A stretch of 64,000 bases of DNA from Thiodiazotropha sp040506275 (GTDB taxonomy: Bacteria > Pseudomonadota > Gammaproteobacteria > Chromatiales > Chromatiaceae): the NCBI GenBank assembly GCA_040506275.1, contig JBEVXD010000002.1:496001-560000 (forward strand). Reading direction: 5' to 3'. The notes below the pieces were generated by a model. It was not told the DNA's origin. It saw only the letters and a list, made by a program, of their open reading frames with translations, and searched no databases. Positions within the stretch are counted from its first letter, which is position 1; each line of letters starts with the position of its first letter. Positions 53,546 to 62,727 of this stretch are shown piece after piece. The translations under genes were made by a program, and so were the position numbers.

Positions 53546-54550
53546 ATGATGGAAACAACACAAAGCAGGGTCGTTCGATTTCATGAGATTGGGAGTGCTG
53601 ATGTACTCAAAATCGAATCAATGCCTATTAGTGACCCTGGCGAAGGTGAAATACGCATCAAAGTCCAGGCGATAGGTCTGAACCGTGCGGAGATCATGTT
53701 TCGGGAGGGGCAGTACCTGGAAGTTCCAGAAGTTCCTTGCCGATTGGGCTATGAAGCCTCCGGTATTGTTGACGCGATTGGAGAAGGTGTAAGTGGTTTC
53801 TCAATTGGTGATCGTGTCAGTACGATTCCGTCCTTTTCTCAGGGTAAGTACGGGGTATATGGGGAAATTGCAATTGTACCGGCCACTGCAGTCGCTCACT
53901 ATCCGCCCAATCTGAGTGCCACTGAAGGCACTGCATTATGGATGCAATATCTGACTGCCTATGGTGGTTTGATCGAGGTTGGTCATCTTACTGCTGACCA
54001 TGTTCTGCTGGTAACGGCTGCCAGTAGCAGTGTGGGGCTGGCGGCCACTCAGATTGCAAAACACATTGGTGCCACTGTGGTCGCAATAACGCGCGGAAAC
54101 GAAAAACGCCAGCCGCTGCTGGATGCCGGGGCTGACCATGTGATCGCCACAAATGATGCAGATCTTGTAGAGTCAGTTATGTCATTGACCAACGGCAAGG
54201 GGGCGAATCTGGCGTTCGATCCCATTGGTGGCCTGATGTTGTCCCAACTGGCGGAGGCCGCCACACCAGGTGGGACGATTATTGAGTACGGCGCCTTATC
54301 ACCGGAGCCAACGGTTTATCCTTTGTTCGCCGCACTTGGTAAAGGATTGACCGTCCGCGGTTATGTTCTGTTTGAAATCACTACTCAGCCTGAGAAGCTG
54401 GCGAAAGCGAAGCAGTTTATTTTCGATGGCCTGGAATCAGGTGCGTTGAGCCCGGTGATTGATAAAAGCTTCGAATTCAAGGACATTGCCGATGCCCATC
54501 GCTATATGGAGTCTAATACCCAGTTTGGGAAAATTGTAGTTACAGTGTGA
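53546..54550 (+). CDS. Zinc-less MDR / NADPH:quinone reductase-like oxidoreductase
   Basis: 334 residues. The N-terminal GroES-like domain (GEGEIRIKVQAIGLNRAE, CRLGYEASGIVDAIGEGV) and Rossmann domain with LVTAASSSVGLAATQIAKHIGA (AASSSVG in place of AASGGVG) are typical of MDR quinone reductases. No structural zinc Cys cluster is seen. It likely reduces quinones or enones with NADPH. Followed by the OYE gene 39 bp later, divergent from LysR. Confidence 0.9.
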   Translation: MMETTQSRVVRFHEIGSADVLKIESMPISDPGEGEIRIKVQAIGLNRAEIMFREGQYLEVPEVPCRLGYEASGIVDAIGEGVSGFSIGDRVSTIPSFSQGKYGVYGEIAIVPATAVAHYPPNLSATEGTALWMQYLTAYGGLIEVGHLTADHVLLVTAASSSVGLAATQIAKHIGATVVAITRGNEKRQPLLDAGADHVIATNDADLVESVMSLTNGKGANLAFDPIGGLMLSQLAEAATPGGTIIEYGALSPEPTVYPLFAALGKGLTVRGYVLFEITTQPEKLAKAKQFIFDGLESGALSPVIDKSFEFKDIADAHRYMESNTQFGKIVVTV

Positions 54551-54589
54551 TGCTGAACTATCGCATCGTTCCTACTGGAGAATTGAATT

Positions 54590-55717
54590 GTGACCAATGA
54601 AACTGTTGTAAAAAATCTCTTTCAGCCATTCAAATTTGGCAGTACAGAACTGCGCAACCGTTTTGTAATGGCGCCCATGACGCGTAATAAATCTCCTCAT
54701 GGCGTACCCGGTAACGATGTGGCGAACTACTATCGCAGTCGGGCATTAGGTGGAGTGGGGCTCATTATTACCGAGGGAGCTTACATCGATCATCCTGTAG
54801 CCAATGGTTATCCTGGCGTGCCCGCTTTCCACGGTGAAAAAGCACTGGCAGGCTGGGAAAAGGTTGTCGTAGGTGTGCATGCTGCCGGAGGAAGCATCAT
54901 TCCGCAAATCTGGCACACCGGTGCGGTAAGAATACCCGGAACAGGACCTAATCCCCAGCTTCCAGCCTGTGGCCCCGACGAATTAGTGGTGGATGACGTT
55001 CTCACTGTAAGGGCAATGGAACAGGCAGATATAGACAAAGTTGTTATGGCCTATGCACAGGCCGCAGCTGAAGCTGAACGGATAGGGTTCGATGGTGTAG
55101 AAATTCACGGTGCTCACGGATACTTGATTGACCAATTCCTGTGGTCCGCCAGTAACCATCGTACCGATGGTTACGGTGGTTCACTGGAAAATCGCAGACG
55201 GTTTGCCCTGGAAGTAGTGAAAGGTGTGCGCGCGGCCGTGTGCGACGATTTCCCCGTGGTATTCCGTTTTTCGCAATGGAAACTTAATAATTATGATGCC
55301 CGTATTGCTGATAGCCCGGAAGAGTTGGGTGTCTTACTCAAGCCTCTTGCCGATGCTGGCGTGGATTTCTTTCACGCCAGTACTCGCCGAATGTGGGAGC
55401 CGGAATTCAAAGGATCTCCCGAAAATCTCGCTACCTGGGTTAAGAAACTAACGGGTAAACCGGTGATTACGGTAGGCAGTGTTGGTCTGGATAAAGAGTT
55501 CCGAGTAGGTCATGTTACCGGTGAAGAAAACCCGGATGCAAAAAGCAGTGTGGATCTAGTGCAGCTTGACCGGGGGATCGACGACAATCGCTATGACCTA
55601 ATCGCCGTAGGGCGTGCGATGCTTGCAGATACAGAGTGGACCAATAAAGTTCGTACCAATCGCTTCGATGAGATCAATCATTTTGATGTTTCCGCGTTGA
55701 ATGAACTGGTAATGTGA
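54590..55717 (+). CDS. Old Yellow Enzyme-type NADH:flavin oxidoreductase
   Basis: 375 residues starting at GTG 54590. FMN TIM barrel: RNRFVMAPMTR at the start, IPQIWHTGAV, EIHGAHGYLIDQFL with the usual His pair region, TDGYGGSLENRRRF and the late phosphate-binding VGSVGLDKEF. Reduces activated alkenes or nitro compounds. Together with the quinone reductase it forms a LysR-linked electrophile-stress pair. Confidence 0.93.
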   Translation: MTNETVVKNLFQPFKFGSTELRNRFVMAPMTRNKSPHGVPGNDVANYYRSRALGGVGLIITEGAYIDHPVANGYPGVPAFHGEKALAGWEKVVVGVHAAGGSIIPQIWHTGAVRIPGTGPNPQLPACGPDELVVDDVLTVRAMEQADIDKVVMAYAQAAAEAERIGFDGVEIHGAHGYLIDQFLWSASNHRTDGYGGSLENRRRFALEVVKGVRAAVCDDFPVVFRFSQWKLNNYDARIADSPEELGVLLKPLADAGVDFFHASTRRMWEPEFKGSPENLATWVKKLTGKPVITVGSVGLDKEFRVGHVTGEENPDAKSSVDLVQLDRGIDDNRYDLIAVGRAMLADTEWTNKVRTNRFDEINHFDVSALNELVM

Positions 55718-55849
55718 CGGGCGGGTACGTGCGACTGCACATTGGTATTTACAGTGGTTAATCTGTCAGATGATTACTAAACGAATGAAGAATTGTGCTA
55801 CGAACGGGAATGCGTAACGTTGGCAGAAAGATGTAGTAATTAAGTTGAT

Positions 55850-56338
55850 ATGAGTTATTGTCAGAAATGTGGAAAAGAATTAACAATTTTAGTCATTGGC
55901 GAAAATGAACGACTCGTTTGTGAATCTTGCCATTACACTGAGTGGAACAACCCGATCCCGGTCGTGACAGCACTTGTCAGATATCAAGATCAGTATATTG
56001 TGGCAAGGAATAAGCAATGGCCAAAAGGTTATTTTTCATTAATCGCGGGCTATCTTGAAACAGGTGAAACCGTTGAGGAAGCCGTACTCAGGGAGGTTAA
56101 GGAAGAACTCAATCTGACTGGAGAAATATTGAATTTTTTAGGTTATTATTCGTTTCTGGGGATGAACCAGCTTATTCTAGCTTTTGAAGTCAATGGAACA
56201 GGACATCTGCAGCTCAATGAAAAACTATCCGAACGAAAGCTCATGTCTAAGGATGAGTTATCCAAATATGATTTCAGTTACTTCGATATTACACAGAAAA
56301 CCATAAAGGCCTGGTCCAGGCTTCATGGTTTGGCTTAG
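55850..56338 (+). CDS. NUDIX hydrolase with zinc ribbon (NudC-like)
   Basis: 162 residues. An N-terminal zinc ribbon (CQKCGK...CESCHY) precedes a Nudix box GYLETGETVEEAVLREVKEEL, which keeps the GX5EX7REUXEE pattern. The ribbon-Nudix order is that of NADH pyrophosphatase-like proteins, though it is shorter. The substrate is not certain. It stands alone. Confidence 0.9.
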   Translation: MSYCQKCGKELTILVIGENERLVCESCHYTEWNNPIPVVTALVRYQDQYIVARNKQWPKGYFSLIAGYLETGETVEEAVLREVKEELNLTGEILNFLGYYSFLGMNQLILAFEVNGTGHLQLNEKLSERKLMSKDELSKYDFSYFDITQKTIKAWSRLHGLA

Positions 56339-56598
56339 TTGGGTAGTCAATTTACGGGCTTTCGATCAAGCCCTTGACCAATATAAGCTGGAACTATAGA
56401 TGTGCCATATTTAATTTGCATAAATCACTAGTACTAACGATAACAGCCTTACTGCGGTTATTGCTAAATATTCCATTATTACAACTTTCCTTTGAGAGAA
56501 CATAACGCTGCAATACACCGGAGAAAAAAACATAGTGAGGAACGACCGGCACTTTTTGCCGTCAGTGTGAAATAGCCTTGTTGGCTGCTGCTGAATAG

Positions 56599-56949
56599 CT
56601 ATGAAACTGATACATTGACAACTTCCATCTTGCCTTCATTTTCAACCAGATGTAAAAAGGCAACAAATTCATCTGTTGACTTACTGTACCACTGCCTCCA
56701 AAACACCCTGACATCTGTGCTTTTTCTATATATTGCAACAAACTCGCGCTTAGAAAATACGCCTACTTCGCTTTGATATTTTTCACACTGAGCTTCGAGG
56801 TTTTCTTTTGTAACTGTGTTTTTCAGTTTTGCACTAAAATCTCTTACATGCCGTTCATGGTCAATATCGGTTGATGCCTGCATAAGGTTGTCCATGATTG
56901 GATTAGCGATATTCATGATTTCGGCATCTGACATTTTTAACCAGTTCAT
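56599..56949 (-). CDS. Hypothetical protein, 116 residues
   Basis: The reading frame is free of membrane segments and moderately charged, with ATG after AAAGAGAATC. It opens MNWLKMSDAEIMNIANPIMDNLMQAS and ends in a beta-rich stretch (EFVAIYRKS, FWRQWYSKSTDEFVAFLHLVENEG), like small alpha+beta stress or SnoaL-like proteins. No family is recognised with confidence. It lies 35 bp after the broken TetR gene. Confidence 0.6.
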   Translation of the reverse strand: MNWLKMSDAEIMNIANPIMDNLMQASTDIDHERHVRDFSAKLKNTVTKENLEAQCEKYQSEVGVFSKREFVAIYRKSTDVRVFWRQWYSKSTDEFVAFLHLVENEGKMEVVNVSVS

Positions 56950-56984
56950 TTGATTCTCTTTTTACAGCTAAGATCTATAGCATT

Positions 56985-57523
56985 CTACAACTCTTGGTTT
57001 TTTGCACACACTCCGGCTAACCATTCTCGCATCAGCACTGCTTGTCGGTGGATAAGTTTCGGGTCTTTGTAGATGTGAGCCATTAGGCTGGCACCTTGCG
57101 CCATTACCATCAGTTGTTCTGCGTGCACGCGCGCTGTGTCGCGTGGGAGAATGGAGCTGAGGCGCGCTTCCAACCAGCGCAGGTAGAGATCAAACATTGA
57201 TCTTGCATGACTTTGTTGTTCGCGGTGATCTTTGCCGAGCTCGCTGTTTATGGAGCCCATGGGGCAACCGTAAAGGGAAAGTTTGTCTGCATTTCCTTCT
57301 ACCATGGCAATGAATCGCTCAATGCAGTCATAGGCGGTGCCACAATCAAGTGACCAGCTTTCGAGCTGTCCTCTTTTCTGTAGTAACTTTCCTCGATACC
57401 GCAGAGTTCAGCGGCTTCTCCATAATTAATACCAGCTAAATGTCTTGCTGTCCGTAGCATATCCTTCGTTGGATTAGGGTTTAAAAAATCCATGCCCTCT
57501 GCATCTGGGCTGATATTACTCAT
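56985..57523 (-). pseudogene. TetR-family regulator, frameshifted
   Basis: The C-terminal half (frame of 56985-57305) has YGCPMGSINSELGKDH and a helical tail, as in TetR/AcrR regulators. This frame runs on upstream without a stop for about 30 codons (QLESWSLDCGTAYDCIERF), past the ATG at 57305. A different frame from 57523 reads MLRTARHLAGINYGEAAELCG, like the start of a TetR helix-turn-helix but with the turn region collapsed. The two frames need a frameshift and probably a deletion near 57370-57420. Likely inactive. Confidence 0.7.
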
Positions 57524-57682
57524 ATCTAATAACCTCTATTTGATCATTTGCAATGACACACAGTATTTTGATTTAATGTTTAAGCTTAGAACTTCTGGTG
57601 GTTCATGATTAGTCACTTAACATTATATGACATGGAATCATTGTTATCGACAAGCACTTTTTGTGTATAAAAGGGATTTTTG

Positions 57683-58576
57683 GTGTATGAATGGGTTGAT
57701 TATTACTTTTCTCACCTAATGGTGGAGCGTAGGCTTCCGACGAACACAATAGCTTCTTATAAACGAGATCTGGCTTCTTTTACTGGTTGGATCCGTTGGC
57801 GAAGTATTGCTCAATGGTCTGAGGTTAGTGATATACAAATAACTAAATATATAGGGTTTCGCAGTCGTGATGGTATGTCCATTGCTACTTTGCAGCGAGA
57901 GCTCTCTTGTATTCGATCATTCTTTAAGTACTTGATGGCAGAAGGGGTTGTACAGACGAATCCTGGTAAGTTGGTTCGTCTTAAAAGACGGCCCAGAAAG
58001 CTACCCTATACATTGAGCCAGGATGAGGTTAAAAAATTACTCGATGCAGATTTTGATCGACGATCGCCTACCGACATTCGTGATCATGCAATATTAGAAT
58101 TACTTTACTCGTCTGGTATCAGGCTCCAAGAACTCGTACAGCTCTCCCTGGTAGATGTCGATCTGGATGACAGGGTTATTATTGTCACAGGTAAAGGGTT
58201 AAAAGATCGATACGTGCCTTTTGGGTACATTGCAGCAAAAGCAATTGAATTATGGATGTCCGTTCGATCGCTACTTGCAAATGAAAATGAAGTTGCTCTG
58301 TTTGTCGGGGCAAGAGGAAAACGCATATCACGATCTGTTGTTAGAAAGTCACTAAGTGATTTGTCAGATGAGGTGTTACATAAGCACGTTTACCCTCACT
58401 TACTTCGCCACAGTTTTGCATCTCATTTATTAGAGTCTCGGTGCGATCTGAGGGGTATACAGGAGCTTCTGGGTCATGAAAACATCAACACAACCCAAAT
58501 TTATACGCACTTGGATATTAACGCGATCAAGGATGTATACAGGGAGTCTCATCCTCGCGCTAAGTTGAAAAGGTGA
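57683..58576 (+). CDS. XerC/D-type tyrosine recombinase
   Basis: About 297 residues from the GTG at 57683 with AAGGGA upstream (a TTG at 57680 is in frame). A SAM-like N-terminal core-binding domain is followed by the catalytic domain with all residues present: Arg148 (SGIRLQEL), Lys172 (TGKGLKDR), His240-Arg243 (HLLRHSFASH), His266 (LLGHENINT) and Tyr275 (IYTH). It ends in HPRAKLKR, like chromosomal XerC. No dif-like site was identified nearby. It may be the chromosomal XerC or an island integrase; the mosaic surroundings keep this open. Confidence 0.9.
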   Translation: MYEWVDYYFSHLMVERRLPTNTIASYKRDLASFTGWIRWRSIAQWSEVSDIQITKYIGFRSRDGMSIATLQRELSCIRSFFKYLMAEGVVQTNPGKLVRLKRRPRKLPYTLSQDEVKKLLDADFDRRSPTDIRDHAILELLYSSGIRLQELVQLSLVDVDLDDRVIIVTGKGLKDRYVPFGYIAAKAIELWMSVRSLLANENEVALFVGARGKRISRSVVRKSLSDLSDEVLHKHVYPHLLRHSFASHLLESRCDLRGIQELLGHENINTTQIYTHLDINAIKDVYRESHPRAKLKR

Positions 58577-58896
58577 GCGTTCTAATTTAGCCTCGATTAT
58601 TTGTTCGTTTCGAGCGATGGTAGATAGTACCAAGCCAACGCAGTTGTTTTCAACAGATTCAGATTGCTCCTCTCCCGGAAGTCCATCTAGGACACCCCAG
58701 CTATATGTCAACATCCAGTCAAAGATTAGATCTTCCTATAGATTCGCTCTGTCATAAAGTCTCTTTTATTGGTGATATTAAATAATAAAGACATTTATGA
58801 AAAATTGGCAACTAGCCGGCAATATCAGTTTTTATCTTCCCTAACCCAAATGCGGGTAGGGACAAATGATTAAATGAAATTAGAGTCGCCGAACAT
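58577..58896. other. Intergenic region, no gene seen
   Basis: 320 AT-rich bases between the recombinase and the PcfJ-like gene. Only short shadow frames. A recombinase attachment site could lie here but no repeat was seen. Confidence 0.45.
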
Positions 58897-60318
58897 ATGC
58901 CAAAACCATATGATCCAAATGATCCATTGGAAATTGCCACGGCTTGGGATGATGAACTGAGAGCAAAATGGCAAAACGATGATTGGGATGATGAATTATC
59001 TATCGAGTCCGATACGCATTCGTTTGTAGATAATACTAATATAAATAATGATAATCCTCAGGTAACTTGGCATCAGTGGATTGAGGCCGATGGCTCATTT
59101 GTTGCGCGTATTTCTGATACACCTCGTTATCTTCGAATACTTCCTTGGGATATGGGTTGTATGGGAATGCATTACGGTATTAGTGAAGAATGGGTGAATC
59201 CCCAGATGGCGAATGAGGTAGAGTGGAACTGGAAAGTTCGCCTAAATGATATCGATATCATCACTTTGTTAGTCCGATATTCTACGAGCAACTCATCTTT
59301 CATCGAGAAAATACCCAGAAAAGTACGTAAAAATTTAAGAAATTATAAGTACCTGCAGTTGGAGATGCTGAAACTTGCTGGAACCTACAACGCAGCTCGC
59401 CAACTAGCAGAGACTAACCCTGCACTGTTGTGGCTGATTACGTCGGTTGTCTCTAGTGAAACTAACAAAATCAGTAGTTTGGGTGATCTCTTTTTGCGCA
59501 AGCAAAAACAAATACTTAAATTATTGTTAGATCGATCAGTTTCTGAAGCACAGATACGCCTCTTGAAAAAATATCAGGCAAAACATGGCAAACAATTAAC
59601 AATGAATGATTTGTTGACTTTGCGACGATTATTAAAAGAGGGTGACAGACCATCCTTATGGCATTGGTCAACAATTACTTCTGAGATTGTTGGATTGGTA
59701 AGACGGTACGGTGAGCAGTATATTCGTTGTCTGTATACCATTGTGCATGATCATCACGTGGCAGAGTGGTCGATGTTGATTTATGAATTCACACAACTCT
59801 GGCGCGATACCTGGGAGCAATGCAATCAAAATACAGAACGTTTCCAGATATTTTGGGAAGTTGATTCTGCAAAAAAGTTACAAGCACTGCATCAACGATG
59901 GATCGACGAGGATCATAGAGCAATACGAATGCAGAATCGTCAGAGTTTATTGAGTGAAGAAGAATTAGATGAATCTTTCCCTGCCTTGAATTTCAATTCA
60001 TCCATCGACACATGTTTCAGGCGTCTCGATACGCCCCGTACACTATTTCAAGAAGGAATAGAAATGGAGCATTGTGTTTCAAATTATGTACATAATGCTA
60101 AACGTGAGGGGAGGGCCTTCTTCTCGGTAGTGACACCAGAAGAAGAACGTTTAACACTTGATATTCAGTGGGAGAAAAAACAATGGAAAATATTACAACT
60201 TAAGGGATTTAGAAATCGTGATCCATCACATTCAGAGCAAATCTTTGTAGGAAACTGGATGAGGCTAGTCAATCAATCTATTGAGTTTGATTTCAATAAA
60301 TATAAAGAGTATTCATAG
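58897..60318 (+). CDS. PcfJ-like protein
   Basis: 473 residues, very rich in Trp, Asn and Glu. The C-terminal part shows the PcfJ-like pattern: LFQEGIEMEHCVSNYVHN, AFFSVVTPEEERLTLDI and KILQLKGFRNRDPS. PcfJ-type proteins are common on plasmids, phages and islands; function is unclear. The N-terminal third has repeated acidic WDDE stretches. The gene has low GC, unlike the denitrification region. Confidence 0.8.
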   Translation: MPKPYDPNDPLEIATAWDDELRAKWQNDDWDDELSIESDTHSFVDNTNINNDNPQVTWHQWIEADGSFVARISDTPRYLRILPWDMGCMGMHYGISEEWVNPQMANEVEWNWKVRLNDIDIITLLVRYSTSNSSFIEKIPRKVRKNLRNYKYLQLEMLKLAGTYNAARQLAETNPALLWLITSVVSSETNKISSLGDLFLRKQKQILKLLLDRSVSEAQIRLLKKYQAKHGKQLTMNDLLTLRRLLKEGDRPSLWHWSTITSEIVGLVRRYGEQYIRCLYTIVHDHHVAEWSMLIYEFTQLWRDTWEQCNQNTERFQIFWEVDSAKKLQALHQRWIDEDHRAIRMQNRQSLLSEEELDESFPALNFNSSIDTCFRRLDTPRTLFQEGIEMEHCVSNYVHNAKREGRAFFSVVTPEEERLTLDIQWEKKQWKILQLKGFRNRDPSHSEQIFVGNWMRLVNQSIEFDFNKYKEYS

Positions 60319-60663
60319 CTGTAAAGACTGAGCACAAATTATTGGTAGCAATGTTACTTATACTCATCATGCGACTTGAATACATATCGAGATTCGTGGT
60401 TTGTACTCAAAATAGAATAATACGCTGCCCTTACAAATGCTTACTTCCCTTGTCATTTTGCATGATTGTACTTGTTACAAGACAATATGAGTTTTACTAA
60501 CAGTACAAGGTCTATTTTATCATATTCACTAAGAACATATTTACCTGGTTTTATTCTTTGCTTCGTTTTTTTAATAAACCAATTCAGAAAATCGTTCGTA
60601 TTTATTCATTTAAGTCAGATTGGCATAACTTCGGCTTAATGAGCAGTAAATGCAACTTATTAA
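60319..60663. other. Intergenic region, no gene seen
   Basis: 345 AT-rich bases before the RSH gene. Short frames only; no ribosome site or hairpin stands out. A promoter for the RSH gene must lie here. Confidence 0.45.
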
Positions 60664-62070
60664 ATGTTATCAGATATGAGCGAAGAATGGTTACAGTATC
60701 TTTCAATAAGAGATCAGAATCAGGTTCTGAAAGCCTATTCATATGCCAAGCGGTTACATGAAGGTGTATTACGAAAAGATGGGACACCTTACATCCAACA
60801 TCCCTTGGAAGTTGCAAAACAATTAGCAATATATTCAATGGATTCTGATACTCTTTGTGGGGCACTGTTGCACGATATAGTTGAAGATACCACAGTCACA
60901 ATAAAAGATATCCAGAATACTTTTGGTGATAAAATTTCGGAATTAGTAGAAGGTTTAACAAAAATCGAAAGTATTACCATCCCAGATAAAATTCAAGCAA
61001 GACAAGAATCTCTGATTAAAATGTTGATGGCAGCAACAATAGATCACCGAGTCATTCTGATTAAGCTCTGTGACAGGCTCCATAATATGCAAACCTTAAC
61101 TGCTCTTGATGAGCAGCGTAGAAAACGCATTTCAAAAGAGACACTGGATATCTATGTCCCACTGGCACAACGAATGGGTATGCGAGATATTCAGAATCAG
61201 TTATCAGAACTCGCATTCGAAAACTTCCATCCGTGGCGCTCCTGTAAACTACGACAAATACTAAATGGGATAAATGACCAAAGTAGGAATCGGATAAATA
61301 CTCATATAGAGAATGTCGAAACTGCACTAAAAGAATCAGGAATTGATGCAGCTGTCGAAGAAAGGATTAAAAGGCCATCAAGATTATATCGATCAATGAA
61401 AGGTGGTAATGATATTAGGGGTATATTAAAAGGAGGATCTCTAAGAATTAGTGTGGTGACACGGGAGAGTTGTTATGGGGTATTGGGAGTGGTTCACGGC
61501 CTTTATCGACCTATGCCAGGTAGATTCAAAGACTATATTGCTACACCGAAAGATAACGGCTACAGGGCTCTGCATAGCAAACTTGTTACTGATCAGGGCG
61601 AGATAATTGAAATACAGATTCAGACGCAGGAGATGTATGAAGTATCTCAATATGGCGTACTAATACAACATAGGGTGGTAGATCATCATCTCACAGAGAG
61701 ACTCAAAGCACTATTAAACGAGATACGGAATATTATAACAGAAAGTGATGATCGTTCTGAAGCATTTAACAGTATACAATCGGAACTCTTGGTTAAAAAG
61801 ATTTACCTTTTTACTCCTAATAACGATGTAATAACACTTTCAAACGATGCTACTGTTCTCGATTTCGCGTATGCAATTCATACGGATTTAGGTGATCATG
61901 CTTTGAACGGTGCTGTTGATGGAAATATTGTCCCACTAGACAAAACACTCAGTAATGGCCAGAGTGTTAAAATCAATCAATCAGATAAAGTTATGGTGGC
62001 ACCAGACTGGTTAAATAAGGTTAAAACTGCAAAAGCTCGATCTGCTATTAGGCGTTCGTTAAAAAACTAG
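60664..62070 (+). CDS. RelA/SpoT homologue with degenerate synthetase domain
   Basis: 468 residues: HD hydrolase domain, synthetase-like domain and TGS, without the usual C-terminal ACT. The hydrolase motifs are intact: His46 (YIQHPLEV), His70-Asp71-x2-Glu74-Asp75 (LLHDIVEDTT) and Asp137/Asn141 (KLCDRLHNMQ). In the synthetase part RFKDYIATPKDNGYRALH and EIQIQT are kept, but the segment that should read FDVRAVRI is LKGGSLRI, so the Mg2+-binding Asp is lost. It may be mainly a (p)ppGpp hydrolase. Common RSH enzymes are about 700 residues; this one is short. ATG 60676 is an alternative start. Confidence 0.88.
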   Translation: MLSDMSEEWLQYLSIRDQNQVLKAYSYAKRLHEGVLRKDGTPYIQHPLEVAKQLAIYSMDSDTLCGALLHDIVEDTTVTIKDIQNTFGDKISELVEGLTKIESITIPDKIQARQESLIKMLMAATIDHRVILIKLCDRLHNMQTLTALDEQRRKRISKETLDIYVPLAQRMGMRDIQNQLSELAFENFHPWRSCKLRQILNGINDQSRNRINTHIENVETALKESGIDAAVEERIKRPSRLYRSMKGGNDIRGILKGGSLRISVVTRESCYGVLGVVHGLYRPMPGRFKDYIATPKDNGYRALHSKLVTDQGEIIEIQIQTQEMYEVSQYGVLIQHRVVDHHLTERLKALLNEIRNIITESDDRSEAFNSIQSELLVKKIYLFTPNNDVITLSNDATVLDFAYAIHTDLGDHALNGAVDGNIVPLDKTLSNGQSVKINQSDKVMVAPDWLNKVKTAKARSAIRRSLKN

Positions 62071-62727
62071 AATTAAGATTTAGATCATATAAGTAGAAGA
62101 TTATATGTGTTCAAAAATGAGGTGGTGTGAAGAGCGAACAAGCTACTGTTGAACATAAAGAAGTTACAAATCGAATTAACAACTGTACAGTCTGGTTGAC
62201 CAGTCTACCACCGTCACAAAGTCTTGTTATCTATGGATACGGATTTATTTACTTGGACCGGCAATCTAACGCATATACCGTTCAAAAATAGTTTTCACTC
62301 AACCGTATACCTGATGCCGGGCAATTTTGCGATCAAATTAAGTACTATATAGATAATGTTTTCCTGCCAAACAATAGGCCTGGGATCCAGTTCTCGTCAT
62401 TTAAACAGATAAATAGACGATATGATTAATGGATTATAATTAACATTATTAGGTTATATGTAATATTTTATACCTTATTATTTTTTAATACTATTTATTC
62501 TGCTTATTTAGACTAATGCTGCTTCACTATTATTTCTCTGTTGGGTATCACGGCTTATCGATTTATTTTCACCTCATGTGTGATATTTCTATGTAATCGA
62601 TAATCTACAAATGTCACTCAATATAAATATTACTATAAAGGTTTGTTTGGCATAAATCCGGCAAAGAAACTCACTAGATTAGCGAAAGCGACAATATTTT
62701 GTTTCGCCATAGTTTAGTGAGGTCGTA
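62071..62727. other. AT-rich intergenic region, with one possible small ORF
   Basis: 657 bases of very AT-rich sequence before the last gene. One small frame with a ribosome site is listed separately. The remainder shows only short runs and homopolymers. Confidence 0.45.
62127..62291 (+). CDS. Possible 54-residue ORF, unknown
   Basis: A GTG with GAGG 4 nt upstream opens 54 codons (VKSEQATVEHKE...), including NCTVWLTSLPPS and YGYGFIYLDRQ. No family recognised. It is a weak candidate, as its codon usage cannot be judged at this length. Confidence 0.25.
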   Translation: MKSEQATVEHKEVTNRINNCTVWLTSLPPSQSLVIYGYGFIYLDRQSNAYTVQK

